NCBI RefSeq assembly: GCF_021295335.1
Contig: NZ_JAIWOT010000001.1
Location: 2,327,001-2,391,000 of the forward strand
Reading direction: 5' to 3'
DNA length: 64,000 bases
Origin: Komagataeibacter sp. FNDCF1
GTDB taxonomy: Bacteria; Pseudomonadota; Alphaproteobacteria; Acetobacterales; Acetobacteraceae
Part shown: piece after piece, positions 26,481 through 33,373 of the stretch
Numbering within the stretch: position 1 is the stretch's first letter
How the letters are laid out: each line of letters begins with the position of its first letter
Position numbers and translations under genes: made by a program
The notes under the pieces: generated by a model
Database searches by the model: none
Seen by the model: the letters and a program-made list of their open reading frames with translations, nothing else
Told to the model about the DNA's origin: nothing

Positions 26481-27337
26481 GCCTGCTTTCCATCCTGTGG
26501 GACCCGTTTGCGGATTTCGGGTTCATGCGCCGCGCCCTTGTGGCGTGCGTGACACTGGGCATGGGGGCGGGGCCGGTTGGCGTGATGCTGCAGCTGCGCC
26601 GCATGAGCCTGATCGGCGATGCGATGAGCCATGCCATCCTGCCCGGTGCCGCGATCGGTTTCCTGCTGGCGGGCGGGCTGTCGCTGACCGCCATGGGGCT
26701 GGGTGGCATCGGGGCGGGGCTGGGGGTGGCGCTGCTGGCGGGACTGGTCAGCAGGCGGACCCATCTGGCGGAAGATGCCAGCTTCGCCAGTTTCTACCTG
26801 ACATCGCTGGCGCTGGGGGTACTGATCGTTTCCGCGCGCGGGTCGAACATCGACCTTCTGCATGTGCTGTTCGGCACCATCCTCGCCATTGACGGCCCGG
26901 CGCTGTACCTGATGGGCGGCATCACCACGCTCAGCCTGGCCCTGCTGGCCGTGATCTGGCGGCCACTTGTCATGGAATGTGTCGATCCCGGCTTCATGCG
27001 CATGAGCGGGGCGCAGGGCGGGCTTTATCACATGGCGTTCCTGTTCCTGGTGGTCATCAACCTGGTGGCGGGGTTCGAGGCGCTGGGCACGCTCATGTCG
27101 GTTGGCATGATGATGGTGCCCGCCGCCACCGCGCGGCTGTGGACACGCCGCCTGCTGCCCATGATGGCGCTGTCCGCCACGGTGGGCATGGTGGCGGGGC
27201 TGGTGGGGCTGCTGGTGTCCTACCATTTCCAGCTGGCGGCGGGGCCGTCCATCATCCTGACATGCAGCGTGCTGTATGTCCTCTCCCTGCTCGCGTCCCC
27301 CACCGGCATCCGGGCGGGACGGAGTTCACCCCTGTAG
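26477..27337 (+). CDS. znuB: Zinc ABC transporter permease
   Basis: 286-residue ABC-3 family inner-membrane permease with about eight helices. Motifs: RRMSLIGDAMSHAILPGAAI near the N-terminus and GFEALGTLMSVGMMMVPAATA, both typical for metal (Zn/Mn) permeases. ATG 26477 overlaps the znuC stop in an ATGA arrangement. The znuA start lies 13 bases after its stop. Confidence 0.9.
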   Translation: MSLLSILWDPFADFGFMRRALVACVTLGMGAGPVGVMLQLRRMSLIGDAMSHAILPGAAIGFLLAGGLSLTAMGLGGIGAGLGVALLAGLVSRRTHLAEDASFASFYLTSLALGVLIVSARGSNIDLLHVLFGTILAIDGPALYLMGGITTLSLALLAVIWRPLVMECVDPGFMRMSGAQGGLYHMAFLFLVVINLVAGFEALGTLMSVGMMMVPAATARLWTRRLLPMMALSATVGMVAGLVGLLVSYHFQLAAGPSIILTCSVLYVLSLLASPTGIRAGRSSPL

Positions 27338-27350
27338 GAAAGTCCTGATC

Positions 27351-28247
27351 ATGCGCCGCCTGTCCTGCCTGCTGGGCCTTTGCGGGGTCCTGTCCATCAT
27401 GCCTGCCCATGGCGCACCCGCGCCCCGCACCGTGCATGCGGTGGCCAGTTTTACCGTGCTGGCCGATGTGGTGGCGCATGTGGGGGGCACGCATGTCACC
27501 GTTACCTCGCTGGTGCCGCCCGATGGCGACCCGCACGAATTCGAACCCGCCCCGAATGACGCGCGCGTGCTGCGGCAGGCCGATATCGTGTTCATGAGCG
27601 GCGAGGGGCTGGAAAGCTGGTTTGGCCGCCTGGCACATGCGGCAGGCTATCACGGCACGCCCGTCATCGTGTCCCGCGGGATCAGCCTCCATATTCCGCC
27701 GGGTGGCGGACAGGCGGAAGCGGACCCGCATGTGTGGAACGACGTGGCCAACGTGATCATATGGGCCAACAACATCCGTGACGCGCTGATTGCCATCGAC
27801 CCGGCTGATGCGGACAGTTTCCGCGCATCGGCGGCTACCTATGTCAGCCAGCTTGAAACGCTGGACCATGACATCCGCACCCGCATCGACACCATACCGG
27901 CCGAGCGGCGGCGCATCCTGACCAGCCATGACGCTTTTGGCTATTTTGGCCGTGCCTATGGGGTCACGTTCCTTGCCCCGCAGGGTTTTTCTACCGAGAC
28001 GGAAGCATCGGCCGGTGACGTGGCCCGTCTGATCACCCAGATCCGGGCCAATAATGTAGCCACCTATTTCATGGAAAACGCCACCGACCCGCGCCTGGTC
28101 CAGCAGGTGGCCCATGCCACCGGGGCCGCGCCGGGGGGCGAACTGTATGCCGAGGCCCTGTCCCCCCCCACCGGCCCCGCACCGGACTACATCACCATGA
28201 TGCGCCACAACACCGATCTCATGCTTGCGGCGATGCGTCCGCACTGA
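27351..28247 (+). CDS. znuA: Zinc ABC transporter substrate-binding protein
   Basis: 298 residues, signal peptide (LSCLLGLCGVLSIMPAHGAP). Cluster A-I metal-binding fold with probable ligands in GDPHEFEP (His), ADPHVWND (His), LTSHDAFGYFG (His) and a C-terminal acidic residue. It lacks the His-rich loop many ZnuA proteins carry, so zinc specificity rests mainly on the Zur box. AGGAAAG before the ATG. The last 29 bases overlap the 3' end of the opposite ABC exporter gene, so the two transcripts run into each other. Confidence 0.88.
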   Translation: MRRLSCLLGLCGVLSIMPAHGAPAPRTVHAVASFTVLADVVAHVGGTHVTVTSLVPPDGDPHEFEPAPNDARVLRQADIVFMSGEGLESWFGRLAHAAGYHGTPVIVSRGISLHIPPGGGQAEADPHVWNDVANVIIWANNIRDALIAIDPADADSFRASAATYVSQLETLDHDIRTRIDTIPAERRRILTSHDAFGYFGRAYGVTFLAPQGFSTETEASAGDVARLITQIRANNVATYFMENATDPRLVQQVAHATGAAPGGELYAEALSPPTGPAPDYITMMRHNTDLMLAAMRPH

Positions 28248-29988
28248 CCCCTGACGCCCCCGCCACGGCGAAGGGGGTGATGTCGATACGGCTGGCATGC
28301 ATGTCCACCACCGACTGCCGGTGCGTGATCGAGACGACCGTCATGTCCGGGCAGGCATGCCGGAGCAGGGCGTAAAGGGCCGTTTCCGACGCCGCATCGA
28401 GGTTGGAGGTCGATTCATCAAGGAAGACCCATTGCGGCCGCGCCAGCACGATCCGGGCGAAGGCCAGGCGCTGGAGTTCACCCGGTGAGAGGATCTGCCC
28501 CCATGGTTCCTCGCTGTCCATGCGGGGTACCAGTGCTTCCAGCCCGACATCGCGCAGCGCCTGCGCCACGTCCTGCACCGGATAGGCATCGACCCCGGCG
28601 GGATAGGTCACGACACGGCGCAGCGTGCCGGTGGGCACGTAGGGGCGCTGGGGCACGAACATCATGGACGCATCGGGCCGGGTGACGCTGCCCGTGGCAA
28701 ACGGCCAGATCCCCGCCAGCACGCGGAACAGGGTGGACTTGCCGGTACCTGATGGTCCGGTCACCACCGTCATCCGCCCGTGCGGCAGGGTAAAGTTCAC
28801 GTTGCGCAGGAGCGGCGCGCCATCGGGACGGAAGACATCCATGCCGCTGACACGCAGGTCCGCGCCAGCGGGGGCGGGCAGCATCGTGACTTCATCACGC
28901 ATGGCGCGCGCGCGGTCCATTACGCGCTGGAAGGTAGCCAGACGCGCCACCTCCGCATGCCATGTGGTCAGCGATGCGTAGGAGGTGGACAGCCAGCTCA
29001 GCGCGCCCTGCACGCGTGAGAACGCCATGACAAGCTGCATGAGCGTGCCGAAACTCATCTTGCCGGCAAAATAGCGGATGGAACCGATCAGCAGGGCAAA
29101 ATTGCCCGACACCACTTCCAGCCCCGTGGTCAGCAGTCCCAGCCACTTGGTCCGCCGCATGATGGACAGGAAATTGCGATAGACGGCGGCAAAGGAGCGA
29201 TCCAGCCCCGCCTGTTCCTCCCCCTCGCCACGATACAGTGCTATTCCTTCCGCGTTGTTGCGGACATGGACAAGGCTGTAGCGGAAATCGGCCTCGGCGC
29301 GCTGCTGGAAGAACTGCAGCCCCGCCAGCCTGCGCCCGGCCAGATGCGTGACCCAGGTCGCCCCCACGGAATAGAACAGCGCCGCCCAGAAGAAATAGCC
29401 CGGTATGGAAATTCCCAGCACCTCCAGCGGGCCGGACAGCGCCCACAGCAGCCCGATATAGCTGAACAGGGTCACGACATTGGTCACAAGGTTGATGAAC
29501 TGCGTCAGCGTATCGGTCACGAAGCTGTTCAGGTCTTCCTGTATGCGCTGGTCGGGGTTGTCGGCCCCGGTTTCCAGGCCGGATGTGGTGATGGCGATGC
29601 GGAAGAAGGTCTGGTCCTCCATCCACTGCCGGGTCATGCGCGCGGTCAGCCACCGCCGCCAGCGCAGGCCCAGCATCTGCTGCAGGTAGGTCGCGTAGAT
29701 GCTGCACAGGATCGCCGGAATGGTGATGATGAAAAAGCCGAGAACGAAGCCTTCGTCATTATGCACGTACCAGAACAGCCCGCGCAGGAACGTCGTGGCA
29801 TCACGCTGCTGGAGCGCGGTATAATATACATTGCGGGAAAAGGACTGGAGCAGGTCCAGCCCCACCATGGAAAAGGTCAGGACCAGTACCGCGGCCAGCA
29901 GCCCCCACGCCCACTTCCTGTCCTCCGAGACAAAATAGGGGCGGGTAAGGTACCAGACGTCTTTCAGGAGAAGGCGCAGATGCTGCAT
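28219..29988 (-). CDS. ABC transporter, fused permease/ATPase (YddA/ABCD-like)
   Basis: 589-residue half-transporter: an N-terminal ABC_membrane_2 domain (about residues 10-330; RKWAWGLLAAVLVLTFSMVG, MLGLRWRRWLTARMTRQWM, DNPDQRIQEDL) and C-terminal ATPase (Walker A GPSGTGKST, LSPGELQR signature, WVFLDES Walker B, ITHR switch). The EAA-like W..WLT..M...W segment and DNPDQRI are the hallmark of the SbmA/YddA/peroxisomal ABCD group, linked to vitamin B12, peptide or fatty-acid handling. ATG 29988 is chosen; a TTG at 30054 would extend it through the structured leader. Confidence 0.85.
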   Translation of the reverse strand: MQHLRLLLKDVWYLTRPYFVSEDRKWAWGLLAAVLVLTFSMVGLDLLQSFSRNVYYTALQQRDATTFLRGLFWYVHNDEGFVLGFFIITIPAILCSIYATYLQQMLGLRWRRWLTARMTRQWMEDQTFFRIAITTSGLETGADNPDQRIQEDLNSFVTDTLTQFINLVTNVVTLFSYIGLLWALSGPLEVLGISIPGYFFWAALFYSVGATWVTHLAGRRLAGLQFFQQRAEADFRYSLVHVRNNAEGIALYRGEGEEQAGLDRSFAAVYRNFLSIMRRTKWLGLLTTGLEVVSGNFALLIGSIRYFAGKMSFGTLMQLVMAFSRVQGALSWLSTSYASLTTWHAEVARLATFQRVMDRARAMRDEVTMLPAPAGADLRVSGMDVFRPDGAPLLRNVNFTLPHGRMTVVTGPSGTGKSTLFRVLAGIWPFATGSVTRPDASMMFVPQRPYVPTGTLRRVVTYPAGVDAYPVQDVAQALRDVGLEALVPRMDSEEPWGQILSPGELQRLAFARIVLARPQWVFLDESTSNLDAASETALYALLRHACPDMTVVSITHRQSVVDMHASRIDITPFAVAGASGVSADASPQA

Positions 29989-30371
29989 GTCGATCCCGTG
30001 CAGTGGGTTGGGGCGTGAAGCCCCAGCATTCCCACGAAGTGGGGACGGACTCAATCTTCATTGCGGGCAGACGGCAGCCCCGGCACCGCGCGGAAGGCGA
30101 TTTAAGGCTTCTCACGACTTCTTGACGACCCGGGCCGCATCTGTCCGCCCTGCCGCCCATCCTGCCCGAAACCGCCATTACCGGCTGATAACAGGGATTT
30201 ATGATGAATCACCCCATAGGAAAAAGAGTGTGATATATCCAAAAGATGAATGCCTGTCATATCAGAGACAGGGGTACGGAGCCGGATCATCGTGACTATG
30301 TTTGACACATAGATTCACAAAAGGGGGAGGCTGCGCCCTGCCCCGGATGAACAATGCAAGGAAGAATGAAT
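29989..30371. other. Divergent intergenic region with structured leader
   Basis: On the minus strand, before the ABC exporter start, lie hairpins at 30031-30043 (CCCAC/GTGGG) and 30010-30024 (GGGGC/GCCCC). The GTGGG arm could instead pair with a second CCCAC at 30003-30007, so two folds exclude each other, as in an attenuator. Towards the DUF2501 gene there is an inverted repeat CCTGTC (30253-30258) / GACAGG (30267-30272). No coding sequence supported. Confidence 0.4.
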
Positions 30372-30821
30372 ATGGTGTCGTTCAGTCGCGTCCTGTCCGC
30401 CGGTGCCGTTGCAACCCTGCTGGCAACAGCACCGCTTGCGGCCCATGCCGCAGAAGTCTCTCCCCCCACGGGCGCGGGCGTTGCAAACCAGGTCGAGCAG
30501 GTCGCACCGGGTTCCCTGTCGGCCGATACGGTCTATTCGGCCGTTGCCTCGGCCAAGCCGGCTGATCTGGGCGGGATCATGAACTACTGCATCCAGTCCA
30601 ACTACCTGACCGCATCCGAAGCGTGGCCCGTGCTGTCCGCCTTCAACAAGAAGACGAATGATGTGCCGTCCAACCAGAAGGGCAACATGTCCTATGCCGA
30701 TGGCTCCACCGGCCTGCTGAAGGTGGGCGGCAAGGAACCCATTTCGCTGGAAGACGCATCGACCGACATCCGCAAGCAGGCCTGTGCGAAGGTTGAGGCA
30801 CGCGCGAAGTCCATGCTCTGA
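30372..30821 (+). CDS. DUF2501 (YjjA-like) secreted protein
   Basis: 149 residues, signal peptide (SFSRVLSAGAVATLLATAPL, cleavage near AHA-AE), then a helical periplasmic domain with GGIMNYCIQSNYLTASEAWPV, the core pattern of DUF2501 proteins such as YjjA, and a later CAKVEARAKSML; the two cysteines may form a disulfide. ATG 30372 sits seven bases after AAGGAAG; in-frame ATGs at 30354 and 30366 are less well placed. Function unknown. Confidence 0.78.
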   Translation: MVSFSRVLSAGAVATLLATAPLAAHAAEVSPPTGAGVANQVEQVAPGSLSADTVYSAVASAKPADLGGIMNYCIQSNYLTASEAWPVLSAFNKKTNDVPSNQKGNMSYADGSTGLLKVGGKEPISLEDASTDIRKQACAKVEARAKSML

Positions 30822-30853
30822 TCCGCTTGCGCGGTCCTGTCTGCCTCATGATG

Positions 30854-30880
30854 CCCCGCCGGTCTTTCCGGCGGGGTTAT
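30854..30880 (+). terminator. Intrinsic terminator after DUF2501 gene
   Basis: CCCCGCCGG (30854-30862) pairs with CCGGCGGGG (30868-30876), loop TCTTT, followed by TTATT. Confidence 0.82.
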
Positions 30881-30988
30881 TCATGAAGCACGCCCGTCCT
30901 GTGGCGGAATGATACGCGGCCCCTGCTCTCTTCGTTTTTTCATGAAGGACAGGACCGAACGGTTCCGGGGCCACTTTATTTTCAGACG

Positions 30989-31034
30989 AACGCTGTTTCC
31001 CGAAGCTTTTTGAAAAAAGCTTCACCAGAAACTT
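30989..31034 (-). repeat. Paired-hairpin element, copy 3 (partial)
   Basis: Only the second hairpin (GAAGCTTTTT / AAAAAAGCTTC) and the flank CACCAGAAACTT are well kept; the GC-rich first hairpin is degenerate or deleted. Same orientation as copies 2 and 4. Lies at the end of the solute-binding-protein gene, between convergent genes. Confidence 0.75.
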
Positions 31035-31052
31035 CCTGATGATCTACGTCGC

Positions 31053-32729
31053 CTACCGTACCCACACGCGTGAGAACGCCATGTGGTACAAGCGGGTGGA
31101 AAAGTAATGGCCCAGCCGGGGCGAGACCAGATCTACGTAACTGATGCTTATCATGGGGGCCGCGGGGGCAAGGCGGGTAATACGGTCATCCACCTGCTGC
31201 CACAGGGTCCGTGCCGCCTGCGGGTCGGATGCCTGCCGGATGCGCGCCACCAGTGACTGCACCGTAGGGTCGCACAGCCCCGATATGTTGATGGAACTGT
31301 CCGAACCGGGATGGAAATTCTCGCAGCCGAATATGGTATCAAGGAAATTGGAGGGGGACGCGTAATCCGCGTACCATCCGATCAGGCTGATCTGGACGTG
31401 ATTGGCCGTGTTCTGCGCATAGGACAGTTCCATGGCGGGTGAGAGCGGATGCAGCCGCGCGTGGTAGCCGATGGCCTGCAGCATGTCACGCAGATAGGTG
31501 CCCATGCTGGTGTCCATGGCCGTGGCCTCCACGATCAGGGTCACGTCCTGCCCCTCCGTCCCGCTTTCATGCACTAGCTGGCGGGCGCGGGGCAGATCGG
31601 GATGGGTCCATGCAGGGGCCGGATGGTCTGGGTCGGCATCACGGGTCCAGGCACAGGCGCCATCACCGGGCAGCAGGCCCGGCGGCACCATGCGGCAGAG
31701 CGGGGCGGCAATGCCCGACCCGCCATACAGGATGGTCATGGCGCGGCGATCCAGCGCGTAATTGACCGCCTGCCGCGCCTTGAGGGTGTTGAAAGGCGGG
31801 ATGTTGACGTTCATCGGCAGGAACATAAGGCCATAGAGCGGGTAGACATGCACCTGCGCGGTGTACTGCCCCCCGATCTCCCCCAACCGGTCCAGCGGCT
31901 TCAGCCCCGCCATCCAGTCATACTGCCCGCGTTCCACGGCGGTCAGCGCGTCTTCCTCCGACAGGCCGAAATCATAGTCGATGGCATCGACATAGCCATC
32001 GGGCTGTGCCGCCTCGCTCCATTCCTGAAAATGGGGATTGCGCGCCAGCCGCATACCCTGTTCTGGATCAGATGAGACGATACGGTACGGCCCGGTGCCG
32101 GGTGCGATGTCGTTGCCCAGGTCATGGGTCGGGGTGCTGGCGGGCAGGATGACCGCATGGCCGAAGGCGAGCTTGTAGGGAAATTCGGAATCCGGTGCGT
32201 TCAGGTGAATGGTGATGCACCGGGTGGCTTCATCCGTTTCCACCCCGCCATGCAGCGTGCAGGCTGCTGGTGCACGCAGGCAGGCATCCGCGCCGATGAT
32301 GTCGCCATAAAACGACCCCGCCGTGGGCGAGCCCACCATGAAGATCCGCCGCAGTGATGCCGCCACATCCGCCACCGTAACCGGCGCACCGTTGGAAAAA
32401 CGGATGCCCTCGCGCAGCGTGAAGACCCATGTCCGCCCCCCGTCCCGCCGTTCGGGCATGGCCTGCGCCAGATCGGGCACGACCTGCGCGCCTGCAGGCC
32501 CTTCCAGCTTGGGGTAGGTCAGCAGCCCGTCATAGACAACGCTTTCGAGCTGCATGTACTGGCTGGTGTAGTTGATCTGCGGGTCCAGCGTGCCAGCAGA
32601 ACTTGCGGCGGTCAGCCGCAGGGTGCCGCCGCGATGGGGGCTGGCCTGCGTATCCGCCCGCGCGGGCAGGGCCAGCAGGGCAAGCCCGCCCGCAAGGCTC
32701 AGGCCCGCATGCCGCCACGCGGGCTTCAT
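31053..32729 (-). CDS. Oligopeptide/dipeptide-type ABC substrate-binding protein (SBP_bac_5), orphan
   Basis: 558 residues, signal peptide (AGLSLAGGLALLALPARA-D). Typical OppA/DppA fold: GGTLRLTAASSAGTLDPQIN, YDGLLTYPKL, the long VRDG-like FTLREGIRFSNGAPVTVADV, ALDRRAM and GWYADYASPSNFLD. Periplasmic capture of a peptide or similar ligand. It is the last gene of the zf-CHCC/polA/Sco run, 14 bases after the Sco-like gene, and no permease or ATPase genes accompany it, so its transporter partner must be encoded elsewhere. Confidence 0.88.
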   Translation of the reverse strand: MKPAWRHAGLSLAGGLALLALPARADTQASPHRGGTLRLTAASSAGTLDPQINYTSQYMQLESVVYDGLLTYPKLEGPAGAQVVPDLAQAMPERRDGGRTWVFTLREGIRFSNGAPVTVADVAASLRRIFMVGSPTAGSFYGDIIGADACLRAPAACTLHGGVETDEATRCITIHLNAPDSEFPYKLAFGHAVILPASTPTHDLGNDIAPGTGPYRIVSSDPEQGMRLARNPHFQEWSEAAQPDGYVDAIDYDFGLSEEDALTAVERGQYDWMAGLKPLDRLGEIGGQYTAQVHVYPLYGLMFLPMNVNIPPFNTLKARQAVNYALDRRAMTILYGGSGIAAPLCRMVPPGLLPGDGACAWTRDADPDHPAPAWTHPDLPRARQLVHESGTEGQDVTLIVEATAMDTSMGTYLRDMLQAIGYHARLHPLSPAMELSYAQNTANHVQISLIGWYADYASPSNFLDTIFGCENFHPGSDSSINISGLCDPTVQSLVARIRQASDPQAARTLWQQVDDRITRLAPAAPMISISYVDLVSPRLGHYFSTRLYHMAFSRVWVR

Positions 32730-32743
32730 GCGCGGACCGTGCT

Positions 32744-33373
32744 TCAGTGCCCGCCCTGCGCGTTCATGAGTTCGGTCATCCGCGCCGTGATCTCTGCCGC
32801 CGTGGCAGTGGCGGGCAGGCTGCCCTCATACCGCCCGGTGGGGGACATGATCACGATCTGGGTGGCGGGTTCCATGGTGTAGTCACCATTCTCCCCTTCA
32901 TGGCGCACGTAGGGGGCGTGGTATTCCTTCGCCACCGCCTCGACCATCTTGGGGGACGCGGTCATGACCGTGACATGCGAGCCGTAGCGCAGCGCATAGG
33001 TACGCAGCACGTCCGACGTGTCACGCATGGGGTCGAGTGTGATGAAGATGGGCACCGCCAGCCGCGCACGGTCATGGCCCAGCGCCTCCACCCCTTCCGC
33101 CATGGCCTTGACCGTGGCGCCACAGACCGTGTCGGGGCAGTGGGTGGAGCCGAAATAGACCAGCATCCACCGGCCCCGGAAATCGGTGTCCAGCACCGAG
33201 CCGTCCGCCCCGTTGACCATCCGGAACGACCCGCCCACCGGGTTGCCATAGCTGGTCAGCGGCACCGGCGCGCTGTCCGACCAGCGATAGCCCAGATAGC
33301 CAAAGATTGAAGAGACCACCACGATGGCCAGCCCGACCAGCATAAAAAACCGGTCCCGTTCGTTTCGCATCAT
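32744..33373 (-). CDS. Sco1/SenC-like protein with altered copper site
   Basis: 209 residues: N-terminal membrane anchor (FFMLVGLAIVVVSSIFGYLG) and periplasmic thioredoxin-like domain (FRGRWMLVYFGSTHCPDTVC). Sco copper chaperones for cytochrome oxidase use CxxxC plus a distal His in a DHS/T motif. Here the cysteines are Cys79 and Cys84 (CPDTVC, four residues between), and the distal motif reads YTMEPATQIVIM, with Pro169 where His is expected. Copper binding is therefore probably lost or changed. Its ATG overlaps the polA stop (TGATG), so translation is coupled. Confidence 0.82.
   Translation of the reverse strand: MMRNERDRFFMLVGLAIVVVSSIFGYLGYRWSDSAPVPLTSYGNPVGGSFRMVNGADGSVLDTDFRGRWMLVYFGSTHCPDTVCGATVKAMAEGVEALGHDRARLAVPIFITLDPMRDTSDVLRTYALRYGSHVTVMTASPKMVEAVAKEYHAPYVRHEGENGDYTMEPATQIVIMSPTGRYEGSLPATATAAEITARMTELMNAQGGH

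Noticed and set aside
28219-30054. TTG start at 30054 for the ABC exporter
   Set aside because: It would translate through two stable hairpins and give a Pro/Arg-rich extension absent from the family; ATG 29988 starts directly before the first conserved segment.
29989-30055. Cobalamin or mini-ykkC riboswitch before the ABC exporter
   Set aside because: The hairpins lack the conserved cobalamin B12-box and the ACGR loops of mini-ykkC; only a generic attenuator-like layout remains.
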